54,634 nucleotides of DNA, from contig JBKPNZ010000075.1 of the NCBI GenBank assembly GCA_046732895.1, positions 1 through 54,634 of the forward strand, in the 5' to 3' direction. The position numbers and the translations under genes are program-made. The notes under the pieces were generated by a model. That model saw nothing but the letters and a program-made list of their open reading frames with translations. It searched no databases and was not told the DNA's origin. Positions 49,205 through 54,634 of this stretch are shown here, one piece after another; within the stretch, counting starts at the first letter, position 1, and the number at the start of each line of letters is the position of its first letter. The stretch comes from JBKPNZ01 sp046732895 (GTDB lineage Bacteria > Actinomycetota > Thermoleophilia > Solirubrobacterales > 70-9).

Positions 49205-49273
49205 GGAGCTTTAGCTCCGAAAGCAGCATGTAAGGGCGCCGCAGGCGCCCGCAGGGTATTCCGTGGAGTACCC
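49205..49273 (+). repeat. Structured intergenic repeat, copy C
   Basis: Hairpin GGAGC-TTTA-GCTCC (49205-49218), AGCAGCATGTAA (49222-49233), perfect hairpin GGGCGCC-GCA-GGCGCCC (49234-49250), CAGGG, then a hairpin GGGTATTCC/GGAGTACCC (49254-49273). Same order of parts as at 29454-29532, with different stems. Located between a gene and the convergent catalase-like gene. Confidence 0.62.
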
Positions 49274-49285
49274 CCAGCGCCGGAC

Positions 49286-50224
49286 CTAAGCAGTCCCGAG
49301 GCGGTGGTAGGCCGAGACGGAATACGCGCCACGGCGCGCGCGCAGGATCGGATCGTCCGACAGCTCGATCCCGTCACCGACGCGGGTCGGGTCGAAGACC
49401 TCGATGTGCCCGCCATGCTCGGGGTCATCGACGACCGTGGTGACCTCGAGGGTCCCGCCAGGGACGAGCTCCCGCTCGGCGGGCCAGGCTGCGGTGGGAT
49501 CGTCGAGCGGATCGTCGTCGGTGCCCACCTGCAGGAGGAGCTCGAAACGGGCCGGACCATCCTGAAGGCGGGCGGAGAGCTCCTCCCTCAAGTAGTCGCG
49601 GCCCAGCTCCCGCGCGTCGTCGTCCGGGAGGCGCCTCTCCTCAGCTTCGGGACGCCAGCGGTAGCGGACCCAGGTTCCGTTGCCGGCCTGGTCGAGGAGC
49701 TTGAAGGTGTGAGGCGAGTAGTACGGGATCGTCGCGAAGCTGGCGGGGGGCTCGCTGCCGAGGGTCTCCTGGATCGAGGTCTGGGCCTCTGGGTGGGCCC
49801 CGAGGTAGGCGCCTAGTCGCTCCATGTCCGGTTGACCCGTATCGGGGTCGGGCCTACGGGCTTCCAGCAGCTCGAGGAAGTCCTCGGTGTTGCGCGCGAC
49901 GAACACGGTGGTCGTGACCGCGAGGATGTCCGTCTCGCCCTCGCCTCCAGGGCCATTGGGGCGCAGCTTCACGGCCATGCCGCGGCCGGCCCGCGACGCA
50001 TCGTGGGAGGTGGGCTTGCCAGGGGAATTCGAGAGGCGGATGAGCGCGGTCACGGTGTCGCCGCTGAAGATGGCGGCACGCGACAGGCGGGCGGCATCGG
50101 GCGAGGCGGTGAACGTGCCCTCGCACCAGGTGCCCTTCGCGTGGAGGACGCGGGAGCCCGGGTGAAGGCCGTCGATGGCGGAGGCGGCCTTGATCAGGCG
50201 GTCGTAGATGTCCTCGTCGCTCAT
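49286..50224 (-). CDS. Catalase-family peroxidase (small, SrpA-like)
   Basis: 312-residue haem protein of the minimal catalase family. HAKGTWCEGTF near residue 28 holds the distal histidine, RLSNSPGKPTSHDASRAGRGMAVKL matches the catalase core, then DILAVTTTVFVARNTEDFLELL. The proximal tyrosine is probably in RRGAYSVSAYHRLG near the C-terminus. Missing are the long C-terminal arm and flavodoxin-like domain of large catalases; relatives are peroxidases more than catalases. ATG at 50224. Divergent from an SDR gene across a 37-bp space with a perfect palindrome. Confidence 0.88.
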   Translation of the reverse strand: MSDEDIYDRLIKAASAIDGLHPGSRVLHAKGTWCEGTFTASPDAARLSRAAIFSGDTVTALIRLSNSPGKPTSHDASRAGRGMAVKLRPNGPGGEGETDILAVTTTVFVARNTEDFLELLEARRPDPDTGQPDMERLGAYLGAHPEAQTSIQETLGSEPPASFATIPYYSPHTFKLLDQAGNGTWVRYRWRPEAEERRLPDDDARELGRDYLREELSARLQDGPARFELLLQVGTDDDPLDDPTAAWPAERELVPGGTLEVTTVVDDPEHGGHIEVFDPTRVGDGIELSDDPILRARRGAYSVSAYHRLGTA

Positions 50225-50233
50225 GTGCGTGAC

Positions 50234-50251
50234 CGTATCCGACCGGATACG
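50234..50251. promoter_or_regulatory. Perfect palindrome in catalase/SDR divergent space
   Basis: CGTATCCGACCGGATACG: 8-bp arms with a 2-bp spacer. The arms fill half of the 37 bp between the two start codons, so a bound dimer would cover both promoters or start regions. Form is typical of TetR-family operators. The regulator gene is not adjacent. Confidence 0.65.
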
Positions 50252-50261
50252 TTGCCGGGCG

Positions 50262-51014
50262 ATGGAGCTTGGGATCGAGGGGCGCGTGGCGCTGGTGATG
50301 GGCGCCAGCAAGGGGATCGGCCGGGGGATCGCGCAGGCCCTCGCCCGGGAGGGTGCGCGGGTCGCCATCGCCAGCCGCTCCCTCGAGCGGGTCGAACGGG
50401 CCGCCGGTGAGATCGACGGTGAGGTGGCCGCGTTCGAGGGCGATACGGACGACCTCGACACGCTTGAGAAGCTGCCCGCGCAGGTCGCGGAGCGGCTGGG
50501 TCCGGTGGAGATCCTCATCACCAACACGGGCGGGCCGCCGCTGGGGGCAACGCTCGACCACCCGAACGAGGAGTGGGAGGCGGCCTACCGCTCGCTGGTG
50601 CTCGCGCCGCGCGTGCTGATCGAGGGGGTGCTGCCGGGGATGCGCGAGCGCGGCTGGGGACGGATCGTGAACGTGGCCTCGAGCTCGGTGCGGGAGCCGA
50701 TTCCGCACCTGGCGCTCTCCAACATCCACCGAATGGCGACAGTGGGGCTCTTCAAGACGCTGGCGAACGAGGTTGCCGCCGACGGGGTGACCGTGAACAC
50801 CGTTGCGACTGGGCGGTTCGCGACGGATCGCCTCGCCGCCAACTGGGGCTCATGGGAGGAGATGGAGAAGGGGGCCGTCGAGGGGGTGCCGGCGGGCAGG
50901 CTCGGTCAGCCCGGCGAGTTCGGCGACCTGGTGGCGTTCATCGCCTCGGAGCGCGCCGGATTCCTCACCGGCACTGTGATCCCGCTTGACGGCGGGATGC
51001 TGCGCTCCGCCTAG
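50262..51014 (+). CDS. Short-chain dehydrogenase/reductase with atypical active site
   Basis: 250 residues, ATG 50262. Cofactor motif MGASKGIGRGIA near residues 12-23, NTGGPP in place of NNAG, VNVASSSV serine strand and C-terminal GRLGQPGEFGDLVAFIASERAGFLTGTVIPLDGG, typical of classical SDRs. The catalytic YxxxK is not present: the segment reads HLALSNIHRMATVG where Y and K are expected. It resembles a known SDR subgroup with LSNxxR at this place. Redox activity may therefore be altered. Paired divergently with the catalase-like gene. Confidence 0.88.
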   Translation: MELGIEGRVALVMGASKGIGRGIAQALAREGARVAIASRSLERVERAAGEIDGEVAAFEGDTDDLDTLEKLPAQVAERLGPVEILITNTGGPPLGATLDHPNEEWEAAYRSLVLAPRVLIEGVLPGMRERGWGRIVNVASSSVREPIPHLALSNIHRMATVGLFKTLANEVAADGVTVNTVATGRFATDRLAANWGSWEEMEKGAVEGVPAGRLGQPGEFGDLVAFIASERAGFLTGTVIPLDGGMLRSA

Positions 51015-51102
51015 GGGTTGAGGCCGAGGACCTTCTCCTTCGAAAGGCGCCTCGTCGTAGAGCCGCAGGCGGCTAGGGTCCGAGGCTGTTGAGCGGGCGA
51101 GC

Positions 51103-51894
51103 CTAACCGGGCGCGCGGCGTTCGGCAACTCCCGAGCTCACCCTTGGGGCAACGAGGCCGTCCCGGCGCGACACGACGACGATCCACGTCACGCCGGCGA
51201 TGATCATCGCGACGCTGAAGAGCTGCGCCTGGGTGAGGCCGAGGGCGACCTCGTCGTTGCGGCGGATGAACTCGACGAGGAAGCGCTCGGTGCCGGCCAG
51301 GGTGAGGTAGAGCGCGAAGAGGACGCCCGGCCGGAAGCGGTCGCGCAGGCGCCAGAGGGTGTACGCGACGAGCCCCATCGCGAGGGTCTCGTAGATGGGG
51401 GTCGGGTGGACCGTCGCATCGGTCGGGACGGTCCCGTGCGGATAGGCCATGGCCCACGGCCCGTCCCAGGGGATCCCATAGTCGCCGTCCCCCGACAGCT
51501 GGCAGCCGATACGCCCGACGGCGTAACCGAGGGCAAGGGCGGGCGCGCAGATGTCGAGGAGAACGAGGCTGAGCATGTCCCGGTACCACGCCCAGAGGAG
51601 GACCGCGATCGCGCCTCCGATTGCGCCGCCGTACCAGACGAGGCCCGAGCCCGAGAAGATGTTGCCGAGGAGGTCGTCCTTGACGTCGGAGTAGTTCTCG
51701 AGGATGAAGTCGAGGCGGGAGCCGACGATGCCGCCGAGGCCGGCGCAGAACATCATCTCGTAGGCCCAGTCCTGCGGCTTGTCGAGCTCGCCCAGCCGCT
51801 TCCACAAGATCACGCCCGCGGAGAGCAGCGCGAGGGCGAACATCAGCCCGAAGGTCTGGAAGGTCAGCCCGCCGATGTGGATTTCGGGTTGCAA
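51103..51894 (-). CDS. lgt: Prolipoprotein diacylglyceryl transferase
   Basis: Transfers diacylglycerol from phosphatidylglycerol to the lipobox cysteine of prolipoproteins at the membrane. 263 residues, seven hydrophobic segments, family signature region GYAVGRIGCQLSGDGDYG near residue 125 and the typical YPTPIYE-type HPTPIYETL, GTERFLVEFIR. TTG at 51894 starts MQPEIHIGGLTFQTFG, the expected N-terminus. It lies only 6 nt downstream of the end of tRNA-Glu, so the messenger may be released by tRNA processing. Confidence 0.93.
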   Translation of the reverse strand: MQPEIHIGGLTFQTFGLMFALALLSAGVILWKRLGELDKPQDWAYEMMFCAGLGGIVGSRLDFILENYSDVKDDLLGNIFSGSGLVWYGGAIGGAIAVLLWAWYRDMLSLVLLDICAPALALGYAVGRIGCQLSGDGDYGIPWDGPWAMAYPHGTVPTDATVHPTPIYETLAMGLVAYTLWRLRDRFRPGVLFALYLTLAGTERFLVEFIRRNDEVALGLTQAQLFSVAMIIAGVTWIVVVSRRDGLVAPRVSSGVAERRAPG

Positions 51895-51900
51895 GTTGGA

Positions 51901-51972
51901 TAGCCCCGAGGGGAGTTGAACCCCTGCTTCCAGGTTGAAAACCTGATGTGCTAACCGTTACACCACGGGGCC
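51901..51972 (-). tRNA. tRNA-Glu (TTC)
   Basis: 72 nt on the minus strand starting GGCCCCGTGGTGTAACGGTT. Acceptor GGCCCCG pairs with CGGGGCT (one G-U at the end), anticodon stem CAGGT/ACCTG with loop TTTTCAA giving TTC, T-arm with GGGTTCAACTCCC. Discriminator A; CCA not encoded. Confidence 0.94.
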
Positions 51973-52008
51973 GCCGCTCGGAGTCTAGGAGGCAAACGCC
52001 CCGCGCCG

Positions 52009-52257
52009 TCAGCGCGAATTGGACGAGCGCGGATGCCGGCGAGAGAGAGACTCCCCCGCCAGCTCCGCCGACTCGCCCTGTGCCGCCATTTCGCCGGTCG
52101 CCTGCACGTGTCGAGCAAGGTCGAAGCCGACCTCGTCCTGCCACGCTGCCTCGCCAACGGGCGGAGTGACGACCCGCTGACGGACGTGCATGTGCGCGCT
52201 CGGCGTCTCCACCTGGAGGAATGAGGCGTCGAGCGCTGACAACCGGCGCATTTCCAC
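52009..52257 (-). pseudogene. Relic of a wax-ester synthase/diacylglycerol acyltransferase (WS/DGAT) gene
   Basis: 82 codons whose start, LSALDASFLQVETPSAHMHV, is the characteristic N-terminus of WS/DGAT acyltransferases, and whose continuation RQRVVTPPVGEAAWQDE...FDLARHV matches the segment that normally follows about 40-50 residues later. The stretch between has been deleted, the tail (AELAGESLSRRHPRSS) resembles AGE-LSR-LDRSRPLW after a frameshift, and the HHxxxDG catalytic part and some 350 residues are missing. I read it as a decayed gene. It fills most of the 370-nt space between tRNA-Glu and argF; nothing else is seen in 52258-52341. Confidence 0.7.
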
Positions 52258-52341
52258 AGGATGCCGCGCGAACCTCCCGCAGTCACGGTCCCAGCGGTCG
52301 GAATCCGCGGCCCGGCGTTCGCCGTGCGGTCGAGACGTGCG

Positions 52342-53223
52342 CTAGCCGATGAGAAGCTCGAGCAGCGCCTTCTGCGCGTGCAGGCGGTTCTCGGCCTGAT
52401 CCCAGACGGCGGAGCGCTCGCCGTAGAGGACGTCCTCTGAGATCTCCTCGCCGGGATGAGCCGGCAGGCAGTGCAGGGCAATCGCTCGCTCACCGGCCGC
52501 ATCCAGCAGCGCGGCGTCGAGCCGGTACGGCTCCAGGTCGCGCCGGCGCCGCGCGGCCTCCTCCTCATCGCCCATGCTCACCCACACGTCCGTGTACACG
52601 GCATCGGCGCCGGCCACGGCCTCGCGCGGATCCGTGGTGTCGAGCGCCGCCACACCCGGCTCCAACCCGTAGCCGTCGGGAGCCGCCACCCTCACCTCAA
52701 CGCCGGCAGCGCGCCCCAGAATCGCAAGCGAGCGCGCAACGTTGTTGCCGTCCCCCACGTACGCGACCTTCAGCCCGTCGAGCGATCCGAAGCGCTCGCA
52801 CAGTGTCAGCAGATCAGCAAGGGCCTGGCAGGGATGATGGCGTGGGGTGAGGCCGTTGATCACCGGCACGTCGCTGTGCTCGGCAAGCTCCTCGACCGTC
52901 GCGTCGGAGCCGGAGCGGATCACGACGCCGTGCACGTAGCGCGAGAGCACTCGAGCCGTATCGCCGATCGACTCCCCCCGCCCGAGCTGAAGCTCGTCGG
53001 CCCGCAGAGGGAGGGGGTGCGCCCCGAGCTCAGCAACCCCGACCTGAAAGCTGATCCGGGTGCGGGTGGATGGCTTCTCGAAGAACAGGGCCACGGTCCG
53101 CCCGGTGAGCGCGTCGCGTGCCTCCCCGCTCGACCGACCCGCCTTCAGCTCCAGCGCTCGGTCGAGCAACGACGCCAGCTCCGGCGCCCTCAGCTCCTCG
53201 CCGGTGACGAAGTTGCGGCCCAT
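52342..53223 (-). CDS. argF: Ornithine carbamoyltransferase
   Basis: Forms citrulline from ornithine and carbamoyl phosphate in arginine synthesis. 293 residues, a little short for the family. Carbamoyl-phosphate sites STRTR near residue 52 and HPCQ near residue 129, and ornithine-specific SMGDE near residue 216 and HCLPAHPGEEI near 253. ATG at 53223 gives GRNFVTGEELRAPE; a frame upstream to 53256 adds eleven residues without support. No other arg genes flank it. Confidence 0.93.
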   Translation of the reverse strand: MGRNFVTGEELRAPELASLLDRALELKAGRSSGEARDALTGRTVALFFEKPSTRTRISFQVGVAELGAHPLPLRADELQLGRGESIGDTARVLSRYVHGVVIRSGSDATVEELAEHSDVPVINGLTPRHHPCQALADLLTLCERFGSLDGLKVAYVGDGNNVARSLAILGRAAGVEVRVAAPDGYGLEPGVAALDTTDPREAVAGADAVYTDVWVSMGDEEEAARRRRDLEPYRLDAALLDAAGERAIALHCLPAHPGEEISEDVLYGERSAVWDQAENRLHAQKALLELLIG

Positions 53224-53285
53224 GGGAAGCGCGGGATGGTACGCCGTTGGCCACAAGGCCGCCGCACCCGCGGATACTTCCCACC

Positions 53286-54083
53286 GTGCCCCTCCGCGCC
53301 ATCACGTGGAATCTCTTCCACGGCCGCGACTTCCCGCCCGACCGCGCGCTCTTCACCCTCCGCTCGCGCCTGCTCCGGATCACGGAGCGCGACGCCACGC
53401 ACGTGCAGGTCAACCGCGACATCTTCGCCTCCTTCGCCGAGATCCTGGGCGGCGCCGACTGGGACGTCGCCCTTCTTCAGGAGGCGCCGCCTCGCTGGAG
53501 CGAGCGACTCGCGCGCGCCTGCGATGCCCAGGGTCATCGCGTACTCACCTCCCGCAACTGGTTACTCCCCGTCACCTCCGCGCTCGCAACCTTCAACCCC
53601 GACCTGATCGCCTCCTGGGAAGGCGGCTCGAACCTCACCCTCGTGCGGGGTCGCGCCATCGCGGAGCGACGCACCTACCTCCTGCGGCCATTCCTCCCCG
53701 AGCGTCGGACGATGGCGTTCACCCGCCTGGAGGACGGCACCTGCATCGCGAACCTTCACGCGAGCACCGCCGCCCGCCTCGGCGCGGACGAGATCCGCCG
53801 CGCAGCGGCGACCGCGCTCGAGTGGGCCGGCGGCGGACCCCTCCTGCTCGGCGGCGACTTCAACCTCCGGCTCCGCGAGTCCCAGATCTTCACCGAGCTC
53901 GAGCAGAGCGGGTTCAGCGCCCCGACCGGACCCGAGGCAATCGACCACCTGCTCGCCCACGGCATGGAGGTGACCGAGCGGCCCCAACCCCGCGAGCCCG
54001 AAGGCCGCGAGCTTCCCTACGAGGGCCTGCGGCTGCGCCCCTCAGATCACCCGCCGGTCGAGGGCGCCTTCCGCGTCAGCTAG
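53286..54083 (+). CDS. Endonuclease/exonuclease/phosphatase (EEP)-family protein
   Basis: 265 residues. EEP-fold hallmarks: RAITWNLFHGRD (Asn) at the start, VALLQEAPPRW (catalytic Glu), IANLHAS, LLGGDFNLR (Asp/Asn) and SDHPPVEGAF (Asp/His). Members hydrolyse nucleic acid or phospho-inositide/lipid phosphodiesters with Mg2+; the substrate is unknown. GTG at 53286 is chosen since it leads straight into the first strand; TTG at 53247 would add 13 residues. Divergent from argF. Confidence 0.88.
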   Translation: MPLRAITWNLFHGRDFPPDRALFTLRSRLLRITERDATHVQVNRDIFASFAEILGGADWDVALLQEAPPRWSERLARACDAQGHRVLTSRNWLLPVTSALATFNPDLIASWEGGSNLTLVRGRAIAERRTYLLRPFLPERRTMAFTRLEDGTCIANLHASTAARLGADEIRRAAATALEWAGGGPLLLGGDFNLRLRESQIFTELEQSGFSAPTGPEAIDHLLAHGMEVTERPQPREPEGRELPYEGLRLRPSDHPPVEGAFRVS

Positions 54084-54183
54084 CCGTGTGGGTTGATTTC
54101 GGGCGAGGTTTGCACCAGTGGACGGTCAGGGAATGACATAGTCCGCGACACGGCGGGCGGAGCATCGATCGAGGAGGAGTCAG

Positions 54184-54634
54184 ATGGCATCCAGGGCAAC
54201 GGGAGCGAAGTCGAGCGCCACCCGCAAGCGCGCAGGCGGGAAGAAGAAGGCGTCGACCTCGAAGCGGCGCAGCACGGCGTCGCGGTCGGCGGCCGGTCGC
54301 TCCGATAAGTCCGTGCAGCAGTTCCGCGATGCGCTGGAGCGCAGCGTCACGATCCCACGCGAGCGCATCCAGGAGGTTCTTGACGACGCCGTCAAACGTG
54401 GCCGCATGACCCGGACCGATGCGAATGAACTCGTTTCGAAGCTCGTCAGCCGCGGGCGCAAGCAGACCGACGCACTTCTGCGCGACCTCGAGAAGCTGCT
54501 CGAGCAGGCCCGCAGGGAGGTGGACTCCAGGACGAGCGTCGCGCGCCGAGATCTGGAGGCGCGAACGTCACGCGCTCGCCGCCAGGCAACGCAGACCGCC
54601 GGCCGCGTCGGCCGCGCGGCCCGCGACGCTGCGG
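54184..54634 (+). CDS. Lysine-rich N-tail plus helical protein (phasin/granule-associated-like), truncated by window end
   Basis: About 150 residues visible, no stop. A basic Ala/Lys/Ser/Arg tail at about 1-42 (KRAGGKKKASTSKRR) recalls histone-like C-terminal tails but at the N-terminus; then a helical segment SVTIPRERIQEVLDDAVKRG, RMTRTDANELVSKLVSRGRKQTDALL and a coiled region LEKLLEQARREV. The middle part resembles uncharacterised phasin-like or PHA-granule-associated actinobacterial proteins. Possible roles are DNA binding through the tail or granule coating. ATG at 54184 follows GAGGAGGAG. The 100 nt before it show no clear promoter. Confidence 0.75.
   Translation, partial: MASRATGAKSSATRKRAGGKKKASTSKRRSTASRSAAGRSDKSVQQFRDALERSVTIPRERIQEVLDDAVKRGRMTRTDANELVSKLVSRGRKQTDALLRDLEKLLEQARREVDSRTSVARRDLEARTSRARRQATQTAGRVGRAARDAA

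Noticed and set aside
49180..49277. Pairing of CTGGGGG (49180-49186) with CCCCCAG (49271-49277) as outer helix of repeat copy C
   Set aside because: The 5' arm is inside the coding region and the 3' arm competes with the stronger local hairpin at 49254-49273; likely chance.
54084..54183. Promoter before the last gene (TTGCAC ... CATAGT)
   Set aside because: Spacing of about 21 bp is too long and no better -10/-35 pair could be fixed.

Overview
The window is high-GC chromosomal DNA that looks actinobacterial, most likely from a Thermoleophilia/Solirubrobacterales-type organism. This placement is inference from gene content and style: F420-type luciferase-like oxidoreductase, CSLREA beta-helix protein, DUF6766 protein, frequent GTG/TTG starts, many 4-nt NTGA gene overlaps, and promoters whose -10 box lies about 6 nt from the start codon. 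I see no insertion sequence, prophage, CRISPR array or integrase. The ends cut secA (left) and a lysine-rich coiled protein gene (right).

Layout. 1-4900 (minus): comF, a short ribosome-hibernation factor, an NAD-dependent epimerase and secA; comF-hpf-secA is a widely conserved order. 5127-9203 (minus): lysA-hom-GNAT-thrC, aspartate-family amino acid synthesis. 9227-13183: an alpha/beta hydrolase, a secreted Gly/Asn-rich protein, an M23 peptidoglycan hydrolase under a clear cyclic-di-AMP (ydaO/yuaA) riboswitch, and a cation-diffusion transporter. 13204-22093: fatty-acid oxidation genes (acyl-CoA dehydrogenase, thiolase, 3-hydroxyacyl-CoA dehydrogenase) that share a nearly identical 20-bp TetR-type operator at two sites, interspersed with a cell-wall-binding-type protein, methyltransferase, CPA2 antiporter, F420-type oxidoreductase and lipoprotein. 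22106-29450: CNNM/CorC-type membrane protein, then an overlapping operon of a PLP Arg/Orn/Lys decarboxylase, a deiminase-fold hydrolase and an M20 carbamoylase-type amidase that together could turn arginine into putrescine; then a zinc dehydrogenase and a flavodoxin-like oxidoreductase.

29563-41494: secreted CSLREA beta-helix protein, enolase-superfamily protein, ferritin, small hypothetical genes, tRNA-Asp, a secreted chymotrypsin-type protease, a frameshifted fumarylacetoacetase-family gene, a GT-C-like membrane protein with a GAF-GGDEF-EAL protein, and a cyclopropane-fatty-acid synthase-type methyltransferase. 41518-47789 (minus): histidine utilisation operon hutH-hutU-def-hutF-hutI with every junction overlapping. 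hutG is absent and a peptide-deformylase-like gene sits exactly where N-formylglutamate deformylase would be needed. 47817-54634: duplicated DUF6766 protein with a 27-residue membrane peptide in front, tRNA-Val, catalase-like peroxidase and an atypical SDR around a perfect palindrome, lgt directly behind tRNA-Glu, the relic of a wax-ester synthase/DGAT gene, argF, an EEP-family phosphohydrolase and the truncated coiled protein.

The most interesting points are the deformylase inside the hut operon, the three-gene arginine-to-polyamine operon, a three-copy intergenic structured element (hairpin, AGCAGCATG(T)AA, GC hairpin, CAGGG) placed at stop codons of unrelated genes, and two genes that appear to use CTG starts in CTGA overlaps.
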